Source of the DNA: Olivibacter domesticus
Lineage (GTDB): Bacteria > Bacteroidota > Bacteroidia > Sphingobacteriales > Sphingobacteriaceae
Length of the DNA: 64,000 nt
Reading direction: 5' to 3'
NCBI RefSeq assembly: GCF_900109575.1
Contig: NZ_FOAF01000003.1
Location: forward strand, 490,628 to 554,627
Below, one piece after another: positions 20,506-27,773 of the stretch (the stretch's first letter is position 1; each line of letters opens with the position of its first letter). Position numbers and translations under genes: made by a program. The notes beneath the pieces were generated by a model. The model worked only from the letters and a program-made list of their open reading frames with translations, was not told the origin of the DNA and did no database searches.

Positions 20506-23500
20506 ATGAAACAAAAACTACTAAGTTTCTTTTGGGTGTGTACTATGTTAATAGGAATAGCACATGCTCAAGAGAGAACCATTAGCGGTAAAGTCACTGA
20601 TGAAAAGGGAGGTGTTTTACCAGGAGTATCCGTTCTTGTAAGTGGAACGACCTTAGGAACGCAAACAAATTCAGAAGGTAATTATTCTTTGCAAATAGGT
20701 AATGATGCAAAATCAATAACTTTTCGATATGTTGGATTTGTCATTCAAACGATTCCTCTGTCTTCAAATAATACATTAAACGTCGTGTTGGTAGAAAATG
20801 CTGCCCAACTGGATGAGGTTGTAGTTACAGCTTTGGGAGTTGTTAGAGAGAAAAGGTCTCTAGGTTACTCTGTTCAAAATGTAAAATCACAGGATGTTGT
20901 TAATTCGAGAGAATCGAACGTTGTAAACGCTCTCGCAGGAAAAGTAGCAGGAGTACAGATTAACAGCTCTGGAGGACAAGCTGGTTCTTCAGCGAGAATT
21001 GTAATAAGAGGCAATACCTCGTTAACTGGGAACAATTCTCCACTATTTGTAATTGACGGTATTCCAATGGATAACTCTGTTAACAGCGGGATTTCTGAAA
21101 GTACCGAAAGTACACTTTTCAATGGTGCTGGAGGAAACAGAGCGATGGATATTGATCCAAATATTATTGAAGATATTTCTATTTTAAAAGGGGCTTCTGC
21201 GAGCGCTCTTTACGGTTCTAGGGGAGCTTTTGGGGTTGTATTAATTACTACCAAAAAGGGTGTGCGGGATTTAAATAGAAAATGGCCAAAAATAAGTTTT
21301 TCTTCTAGTGTGGCTTTTGATAATGCTATCACGGACGGATATCAACATTCGTATTTACAAGGTACAAATGGATTATATAAAAATGGGTTACCTCTAGGTT
21401 TAGGAGGTTATTCTGAAGCTGACGGTGGAGCCACACAAACAACTGCTAGTTGGGGACCGCACCGCGACTCTGTTAGTCAAGCAGTAATCGATTCAATTGG
21501 TATACCAAGCATTTATGATCCGCGCAAAGATTTTTATCGTACAGGCCAGGTGTGGAATAATTCAGTATCACTAAGTGGGGGAGGAGAAAAGTCATCTTAT
21601 ATGCTAACGTATTCAAATTTAACGCAACAAGGTATAGTACCGAATAATGATTTCAAAAGAAATAGTTTTACAGCAAATTTCACTTCCCAATTAAGTAAAA
21701 ATTTTAGCTCTACCACGTCCGTAAGTTATACAAGTTCGATAAATAATAGATTTTCTGAAGGGAATAGCGCAAGATCATTTTTATATGGATTAAACTTTGC
21801 ACCAATTAATTTCGACATTAAACAAGCCTATGATCAATATGGTAATATGTCTTGGAGTTCTCCAGCAGATGGTACTACGGGATTTAATAATCCATTGTGG
21901 CTCGTTAACAATAATTCCTCTCCAAGTAATGTGGATCGAATCATAGCCTCCAATGAAATGAATTTACAGCTTACAGATTGGTTGAAATTAACGAATAGAG
22001 TTGGTTTGGATACTTATACCGATGAGATGAATGAGTATACGAATATAGGGACGCGAGGGGCCTTGCCTGGTAGAATGTATGCATCCCTATTGAAAAATAC
22101 ACAATTTAATAATGATTTAATTTTATCCGCTGCAAAAGATATTAATGAAGATTTCTCTTTTACTGCTTTAGTAGGTACAAATTATAACGACCGTAAATAT
22201 ACAAGAAGAACACTTCGCGGATTAAATCTTAGCATTCCTGGGTTTTATGATATAAGTAATGCAGAAAGTGTTCAAGCTTTCCAAGATGATGAAAGAAGGA
22301 GGCTAGTAGGGCTTTATTTAGCGGGAACATTAGATTATAAAAATTATCTGTTCTTAAATGTGACGGCGAGAAATGATTGGTCTTCGACACTCCCCAAAGG
22401 GAATAATTCATTCTTTTATCCATCTGCTTCATTGGGATTTGTCTTTACAGATGCTTTAGGATGGTCTAATGATTATTTCCCTTACGGTAAAATAAGAGTC
22501 TCATACGCGCAAGCAGGGAATGATGCTCAACCTTATCGAACTTATCAAACTTTTAGTCAGGCAAATCCGGGTGATGGTACTAGAGGGAATATAAACTTCC
22601 CTTTTAACGGTGTAAATGCATTTAGATTAAACTCGTTGTTAGCCAATGACCGACTGACTCCTGAAAAGGTTACAGAAAAAGAAGTCGGTTTGGAATTGAA
22701 GTTTTTCCAAAATCGGCTAGGATTAGATATGTCTTATTATGATAAAGTGAGTAAGAGTCAAATTTTAGATCAAGAGATTTCTGGTGCAAGCGGCTTTGCT
22801 AGTCGAGTTATTAATGCTGGTGAAGTCTCAAATAAAGGTCTTGAAGTGGTCCTGACAGGAACACCATTGCGTACGCAAGACTTCTCTTGGGATGTTATGG
22901 TAAATTTTGCAAGAAATCGTTATAAGTTGAAATCAATTGCGGAGGGAGTTGACAATATATTTTTAGGTGGTTTCACAAGCCCACAAATAAGAGCCGACAA
23001 AGATTATGGGTACGGTGTAATTTGGGGGCAGGGTTTTATGCGTAATGAAAATGGAGATATATTAATCGATGACGAAGGATACCCTTTGCCAGCTGAGGAT
23101 CTGGGACCAATTGGGAATGTGATGCCTGACTGGACAGGCGGGATAAGAAATACATTTAACTATAAAGGACTATCGCTGTCGGCGCTTTTTGATGTTCGTC
23201 ACGGTGGCGATATTTTAAACTTTGATCTATATTATTCTACGTTCTATGGTACAGCTGGTGTAACTGAACAGAGGAACACATATACAACTTGGCAGGGAAT
23301 TAGAGAGTCTGATGGCCAACCTAACACAACGCCTATTTTACAAGATCAAGCATATTTTCAGAATAAATTTACAGAAACTTATGAAACAATTGTAGAAGAT
23401 GCTGGATTCATTAAATTAAGAGAAATCACACTTAGTTATCGATTACCGCAATCCCTTATTAAGAAAACACCATTCGAAGAGATTAGCTTTTCTGCAACGG

Positions 23501-23643
23501 GACGAAATTTATGGATAAAATCTGATTTCAGTTACCTCGATCCTGAAGGAAGCTTACTTGGAAATGGAAATGGCCAAGGTTTTTACCATTCGGTAACTCC
23601 TGGCACTCGTGGGTTTACTTTTGGTCTTAACGTGAAATTTTAA
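20506..23643 (+). CDS. SusC/RagA-family TonB-linked outer membrane protein (pair 4)
   Basis: A 1045-residue TonB-dependent importer, slightly shorter than pairs 1-3. The signal peptide ends at AHAQ (22), followed by the beta domain (LPGVSVLVSGTTLGTQTNSEG), EVVVTALG, the plug (LFVIDGIPMDN, ILKGASASALYGSRGAFG) and the barrel ending in LNVKF. The barrel shows the same landmark segments as pair 2 (TARNDWSSTLP, FSATGRNLWI), so pairs 1, 2 and 4 are probably paralogues by old duplication. The susD starts 11 bases after the stop. No STN domain and no linked enzyme. Confidence 0.93.
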   Translation: MKQKLLSFFWVCTMLIGIAHAQERTISGKVTDEKGGVLPGVSVLVSGTTLGTQTNSEGNYSLQIGNDAKSITFRYVGFVIQTIPLSSNNTLNVVLVENAAQLDEVVVTALGVVREKRSLGYSVQNVKSQDVVNSRESNVVNALAGKVAGVQINSSGGQAGSSARIVIRGNTSLTGNNSPLFVIDGIPMDNSVNSGISESTESTLFNGAGGNRAMDIDPNIIEDISILKGASASALYGSRGAFGVVLITTKKGVRDLNRKWPKISFSSSVAFDNAITDGYQHSYLQGTNGLYKNGLPLGLGGYSEADGGATQTTASWGPHRDSVSQAVIDSIGIPSIYDPRKDFYRTGQVWNNSVSLSGGGEKSSYMLTYSNLTQQGIVPNNDFKRNSFTANFTSQLSKNFSSTTSVSYTSSINNRFSEGNSARSFLYGLNFAPINFDIKQAYDQYGNMSWSSPADGTTGFNNPLWLVNNNSSPSNVDRIIASNEMNLQLTDWLKLTNRVGLDTYTDEMNEYTNIGTRGALPGRMYASLLKNTQFNNDLILSAAKDINEDFSFTALVGTNYNDRKYTRRTLRGLNLSIPGFYDISNAESVQAFQDDERRRLVGLYLAGTLDYKNYLFLNVTARNDWSSTLPKGNNSFFYPSASLGFVFTDALGWSNDYFPYGKIRVSYAQAGNDAQPYRTYQTFSQANPGDGTRGNINFPFNGVNAFRLNSLLANDRLTPEKVTEKEVGLELKFFQNRLGLDMSYYDKVSKSQILDQEISGASGFASRVINAGEVSNKGLEVVLTGTPLRTQDFSWDVMVNFARNRYKLKSIAEGVDNIFLGGFTSPQIRADKDYGYGVIWGQGFMRNENGDILIDDEGYPLPAEDLGPIGNVMPDWTGGIRNTFNYKGLSLSALFDVRHGGDILNFDLYYSTFYGTAGVTEQRNTYTTWQGIRESDGQPNTTPILQDQAYFQNKFTETYETIVEDAGFIKLREITLSYRLPQSLIKKTPFEEISFSATGRNLWIKSDFSYLDPEGSLLGNGNGQGFYHSVTPGTRGFTFGLNVKF

Positions 23644-23653
23644 TCAAAGAGTC

Positions 23654-25138
23654 ATGAAAATTAATAATATACTACTTATAGTTTCAGTAATTTCGTTGTT
23701 GTTTTCTGCTGGGTGTAGTAAAAAACTGGATATCAATACAGACCCAAATGCACCATCAGAAGCCACTGAAAAGTTAATATTACCGGGGATACTTAGCAAT
23801 TTTGCATATGAAGTGGCTGGAGGCTGGCCGGTTAGGACTTCAAGCTTATTAACAAAACATACAGCCTATGCAGTGGCTGGACCACATGAGGGCAATTACT
23901 TAATTAATGCAAGCGACGTAGATAATTTTTGGAAATTCTATTCCTATGTGGATGTAATGAAGAATTGCAAAGTGCTGATTGCGCAAGCAAATGAGAATGG
24001 AAACCCAGGGTATAGCGCGATCGCAAAAGTGATGCTTGCTTGGAATATGTCTTACGTAACTGATGCATTTGGAGACGCGCCTTTTTCGGATGCCTTTAAT
24101 GGTGAAGGTGGCGTCGTGAAGGCTAAATATGATTCGCAGGAGGATATATATAAGCAGATACAAACTTTATTAGATGAAGCGATAGCGGAAGCAGAACAAA
24201 CAAGTACCGCAAGTCCTGGTACTGAAGATTTTGTTTATGGAGGAGACATGACGAAATGGCAACATTTGGCACGAACTTTAAAAGCACGGTTCTATTTACG
24301 ACTTTCCAATGCGCCGGGCTATAACGCGGCCACTCAGGCAGACTTGGCAATAAAAATTTTAGATCAAGGCAGCATAAGCGCTGATGAAGCACCAACCTTT
24401 GCCTATTTAAATTCTCCAGATGCACAAAACCCCTGGTATCAATATGCAATTTTAGGGAATTGGAATACAGCGACAAAACCTTCACAGTTCTATGTTAATC
24501 TTTTAGCGGCCACTAGTGACCCACGATTAGCTTATCAAGTTGGAGTGGTAACGAATGATGGGGTAAATAAAGACAAATATATCGGAGTAACAAATGATCC
24601 ACCAACCTTAGCATTGGCTAATTATTCTCCTATAGACTCATTTTATAGTGCCGCAGATGCTTCGCTTAACCTATTGGTATATGCTGAGGTTCCCTTCATT
24701 AGAGCGGAAGCTGAATTTCTTAAAGCTAATAGAACAATTACTCCTGCTGTAAGTGCCGCATATGAAGAGGGTATTGTTGCCTCAATGGATATGTATGGTG
24801 TGACTGGTTATCAAGCATATGTAAATGCGAATAAACTAAGTAGTAATGCAGAGGAAGCGTACAATCAAATTATGACTCAAAAGTATATAGCAAATTACTT
24901 ACAATTCGAAGCATACAATGATTTTCGAAGAACTGGTTATCCAAGTCTACCTTTGAATCTAGAAGTGTATCCTGGTTCAAGTGATGATCCTTTTGGTGTT
25001 GTTGTGCCGATAATACCTTTGAGATTCCCTTACCCGGCTTCCGAAAGATCTTACAACTCGGAAAATATTCCTTCAAATATTCCTTCAGGACACGTTGCAG
25101 CAATGCAAATTCCTGTTTGGTGGGATGCAACTAACTAA
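23654..25138 (+). CDS. SusD-like lipoprotein, SusD_2 type (pair 4)
   Basis: A surface lipoprotein of 494 residues. The lipobox is LLFSAGC, followed by DINTDPNAPSEAT, which is typical of the mature start in this SusD subgroup. Later segments AWNMSYVTDAFGDAPFSDA, YNDFRRTGYPSL and RFPYPASERSYN place it with pairs 1 and 2. It lies 11 bases after its susC and is closed by an exceptionally long terminator hairpin. Substrate unknown. Confidence 0.9.
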   Translation: MKINNILLIVSVISLLFSAGCSKKLDINTDPNAPSEATEKLILPGILSNFAYEVAGGWPVRTSSLLTKHTAYAVAGPHEGNYLINASDVDNFWKFYSYVDVMKNCKVLIAQANENGNPGYSAIAKVMLAWNMSYVTDAFGDAPFSDAFNGEGGVVKAKYDSQEDIYKQIQTLLDEAIAEAEQTSTASPGTEDFVYGGDMTKWQHLARTLKARFYLRLSNAPGYNAATQADLAIKILDQGSISADEAPTFAYLNSPDAQNPWYQYAILGNWNTATKPSQFYVNLLAATSDPRLAYQVGVVTNDGVNKDKYIGVTNDPPTLALANYSPIDSFYSAADASLNLLVYAEVPFIRAEAEFLKANRTITPAVSAAYEEGIVASMDMYGVTGYQAYVNANKLSSNAEEAYNQIMTQKYIANYLQFEAYNDFRRTGYPSLPLNLEVYPGSSDDPFGVVVPIIPLRFPYPASERSYNSENIPSNIPSGHVAAMQIPVWWDATN

Positions 25139-25151
25139 GCATTTTAGATTT

Positions 25152-25195
25152 CCCCAACAAGAAAGCCGCCTATATAGGCGGCTTTCTTGTTGGGG
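25152..25195. terminator. perfect 44-base palindromic terminator hairpin
   Basis: CCCCAACAAGAAAGCCGCC (25152-25170), TATATA, then GGCGGCTTTCTTGTTGGGG (25177-25195). Because the loop is itself palindromic, all 44 bases form one perfect palindrome. It lies 13 bases after susD-4. The T-rich part (TTTCTT) is inside the arm, not after it. It may also end transcripts from the minus-strand gene at 25256. Confidence 0.75.
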
Positions 25196-25255
25196 CTTCT
25201 TATAAATAAAAATCATCCAAGCCTATAAGAATTCGGTTCTCCGCAAATGAGCGCA

Positions 25256-25546
25256 CTAACTAGCAGATCTTTTTAATTTTTTTAATGCTACGAAATACCC
25301 AATAAAGGGAATGAATACTACCATTAGTATAAGACTAAAGCTATAATTGTTAGAGTAACGAAAAGCCGCGAGACTACTAAATCTTATACATAAAAAAATG
25401 TGTGTTATTAGAATAACAGGAAAAAATGTATCCAAATAGTCTTGCATAACCAGATATTTTTCAGAAAAGTAAGAAATAAAAACAATTTGAGCAAACAAAT
25501 TGATTAATTGAAAATTAACGTTGACATTAAGTGAAGGATCTCTCAA
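25256..25546 (-). CDS. small predicted membrane protein
   Basis: A 96-residue open frame with three hydrophobic stretches (about 12-26, 42-57 and 69-86) and a basic C-terminus ending VALKKLKRSAS. No ATG opens it; TTG at 25546 is the only plausible start near the N-terminus, which lowers confidence. I do not recognise the family; the last helix (FIPFIGYFVALK) recalls short three-helix or PLD-nuclease-N-type membrane proteins. It borders the LytTR/LanB locus on the same strand as the peptide and the dehydratase, so an immunity or export helper role is possible but purely a guess. Confidence 0.5.
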   Translation of the reverse strand: MRDPSLNVNVNFQLINLFAQIVFISYFSEKYLVMQDYLDTFFPVILITHIFLCIRFSSLAAFRYSNNYSFSLILMVVFIPFIGYFVALKKLKRSAS

Positions 25547-25617
25547 AAGTAAATTGAGTAAATAGTTGTATCATAGTTGTTTTTGCTTATTTTTGGATAA
25601 ACGTTTATACTCGAATT

Positions 25618-26352
25618 ATGCCCTATCAATGTATTATCATAGATGATGAACCCGATGCAATAGAAATTATAACCGATTATGTGGAACAGATATCTGAACT
25701 CGAAGTCGTAAAAGTATATACAGACCCTATAGAAGCAATGACGGATATTGCCAATGGAGGTAAGGTTGATTTTGTTTTTATGGATATAGATATGCCTAGG
25801 ATTTCTGGTATTGATCTTTCACGTGCTATTAGAAATAAAACAGAGAAATTGATTTTTACTACTGCACATACAAAATATGCTTTTGATGCTTTCGAAGTAG
25901 AAGCTGACGCTTATTTGCTAAAGCCCTTTACCTTTGCAAAATTTGCAATGACCATTAATAAGCTGATAAAGATTGAAAGTAATTTTGGACATTCTGGAGA
26001 AAAAGGTAAGGATTTTTATGTAAAAACGACAGAAGAGCGAAATCGATTTGTTCGTATAAAATTTGATGAGATATTAGCAGTTGAAAGTGTAAAGAATTAT
26101 ATTAAGATTTATACTACAACAGAGGAGATTATTACTTATTTGACGCTGAAGGAGATAAAAGAAAGATTAGACGAAACAGATAGCTTTATACAGATTCATC
26201 GCTCCTTCTTGATTTCAAAAGAGCACATTGAGAAAGTAGAAGGTAATTTAGTGAAAATGCCCAAAAATATGCTAGTCCCTATAGGCACTTTCTATAAAGA
26301 TTCTTTTTATGAATATCTAACTAAAAATACAATAAAGACTGGCCGTTTATAA
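25618..26352 (+). CDS. LytTR-family response regulator
   Basis: A 244-residue cytoplasmic regulator. The receiver domain is residues 1-120, with acidic pocket D9/D10, phospho-acceptor D56 (VFMDIDMPRISG), T81/T82 and K102 (LLKP). A LytTR DNA-binding domain follows at about 140-238 (ILAVESVKNYIKIYT, FIQIHRSFLISKEHIEKVEG). LytTR proteins bind pairs of short direct repeats one 21-base step apart, and such a pair occurs at 26592-26622. Its likely kinase partner is the LytS-type gene at 26646, separated from it by the peptide gene on the other strand. It probably controls the peptide and the kinase. Confidence 0.92.
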   Translation: MPYQCIIIDDEPDAIEIITDYVEQISELEVVKVYTDPIEAMTDIANGGKVDFVFMDIDMPRISGIDLSRAIRNKTEKLIFTTAHTKYAFDAFEVEADAYLLKPFTFAKFAMTINKLIKIESNFGHSGEKGKDFYVKTTEERNRFVRIKFDEILAVESVKNYIKIYTTTEEIITYLTLKEIKERLDETDSFIQIHRSFLISKEHIEKVEGNLVKMPKNMLVPIGTFYKDSFYEYLTKNTIKTGRL

Positions 26353-26400
26353 CAAACCAGCCTTTAAACCAACCAACTAAAACTATTAAGTAAACAATAT

Positions 26401-26544
26401 TTAAAAAGATCTTGTAGTGGGAGGAGGAGGATATGTTGTCATATTGATTGTCTCTGATGTAAATAGTTTATTCTGTTTCACTTGACTATTTTTCCTCCTA
26501 TTGAAAAGAAAAACTGTTTCTTTTTTAATTTTGATGTTTCCCAT
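26401..26544 (-). CDS. putative Cys-free RiPP precursor peptide
   Basis: A 47-residue peptide. The leader-like half starts MGNIKIKKETVFLF, which matches the M-x3-(I/L)K(I/L)KKET(I/V) start of Bacteroidota class I lanthipeptide leaders. The last 18 residues are SETINMTTYPPPPTTRSF: eight Ser/Thr within residues 28-47, a tetraproline, and no cysteine anywhere. A LanB-type dehydratase gene lies 1.2 kb away on the same strand, so dehydration of Ser/Thr is plausible while lanthionine rings are not. ATG at 26565 would add MNFKRKT; I chose 26544 because it puts KKET at the usual distance from Met. No GG cleavage site is visible. Identity is inferred from length, leader pattern and context. Confidence 0.6.
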   Translation of the reverse strand: MGNIKIKKETVFLFNRRKNSQVKQNKLFTSETINMTTYPPPPTTRSF

Positions 26545-26591
26545 GGTTTTTCGTTTAAAGTTCATAGTTATTAAAATCAAAATCAACATTT

Positions 26592-26622
26592 TTACACGAA
26601 AATAGTCGTAGCTTACACGAAA
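26592..26622. promoter_or_regulatory. direct repeat with LytTR operator geometry
   Basis: TTACACGAAA occurs at 26592-26601 and again at 26613-26622: identical 10-base copies, 21 bases start to start. LytTR regulators such as AgrA bind two 9-base direct repeats with this spacing, on one face of the helix. The site lies between the divergent peptide gene (start 26544 or 26565) and the kinase gene (26646), next to a LytTR regulator gene, so it is probably the operator for one or both. Confidence 0.65.
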
Positions 26623-26645
26623 GAGAAAAGATAGAGAAAATTGTG

Positions 26646-27773
26646 ATGAATACTTTATATAAAAGACGAGTCAATTTGAGGTCTCATTTGGTAACGTGGT
26701 CCACTTTTATTCTTTATGAAACAGTCATTCTAGGCTTGTTTATGGGGCACTTTCTTTATATTGGTGATTATGTCATTCATTATGCACACAATATTGCCTT
26801 ATTTTATTTTCATGCTCATGTTGTTTTATATATCACACTAAGAAGGAAATTCATTCCGGTTTGGACAATGCCCTTTGTAGTGGTTTTAGAAATAGTTCTA
26901 TATTTATTGATTTTATATATTATCGATTCAATAGCTGCGAAGTTTCCGTTGGTGTTTGGAATGGGAGAAGTGGTAATAGACAGACCGTATCTCCTTAAGT
27001 ATATTTGGAGAGCTTTGTATTTTATTGGATTTTCTACTGGGTATTATTTCCTCATTACTTTTCTGAAAGAAAAGGAGCGTGCGACAACCCTTGAAAAACA
27101 ACAGTTAAATCAAATTATTGAACAACAAAAAATTGAAAAGGAACTGACGAAAGCGCAAAATGCTTATTTGCGAGCCCAAATAAACCCACATTTTCTTTTT
27201 AATACGTTAAACTTTATATACAATAAGACGCGGAAAACAGCTCCTGTGGCGGCGGACGCCATACTTACATTGTCCGCCATGATGCGCTACGCAGTGGAAA
27301 CAAGTGAAGAAAAGGGACACATATTTATTGGAGAAGAAATTGAGCAAGTGCATAATTTAATTCATTTACATAAGCTACGTCAAAATGAACAGATTTATTT
27401 TGAGGTACAAGTACAGCAGGGTGTTCAAAAGCTGGGCATAATTCCTTTGGTTTTGATTACCTTAGCAGAAAATATCTTTAAACATGGCAATTTATCATTA
27501 AAGGGTCATCCCGCTCTTATTAGGATTTACATTACAGAGAACATTCTACATATAGAAACCGATAATCTAATTAATAGTATTCATAATACATCTGGTTTAA
27601 GTAAAGGACTTGAAAATATAGAAAAGAGATTACATAGTACTTATTTGGATGCGGCAAATTTTCTTTATATGACAGCAGCTCATAATCATTTCAAAACCCA
27701 TGTTATGATTAAATTGGAAGCTTTGAGTGTTTTTGCTTTGCCTGCAGGTGCTTCTGGAGATACTGATAGATGA
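26646..27773 (+). CDS. LytS-type membrane sensor histidine kinase
   Basis: A 375-residue sensor kinase. Roughly the first 145 residues hold about four membrane helices, followed by a coiled-coil (KEKERATTLEKQQLNQIIEQQ) and the His_kinase domain with phospho-acceptor H182 in AQINPHFLFNTLNF. A shortened HATPase part (PLVLITLAENIFKHG, TSGLSKGLENIEKRL) completes it. I prefer ATG 26646 to the GTG just before it. It should phosphorylate the LytTR regulator at 25618. Its last 65 bases overlap the end of the LanB gene on the opposite strand, tail to tail. The signal sensed is unknown. Confidence 0.9.
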   Translation: MNTLYKRRVNLRSHLVTWSTFILYETVILGLFMGHFLYIGDYVIHYAHNIALFYFHAHVVLYITLRRKFIPVWTMPFVVVLEIVLYLLILYIIDSIAAKFPLVFGMGEVVIDRPYLLKYIWRALYFIGFSTGYYFLITFLKEKERATTLEKQQLNQIIEQQKIEKELTKAQNAYLRAQINPHFLFNTLNFIYNKTRKTAPVAADAILTLSAMMRYAVETSEEKGHIFIGEEIEQVHNLIHLHKLRQNEQIYFEVQVQQGVQKLGIIPLVLITLAENIFKHGNLSLKGHPALIRIYITENILHIETDNLINSIHNTSGLSKGLENIEKRLHSTYLDAANFLYMTAAHNHFKTHVMIKLEALSVFALPAGASGDTDR

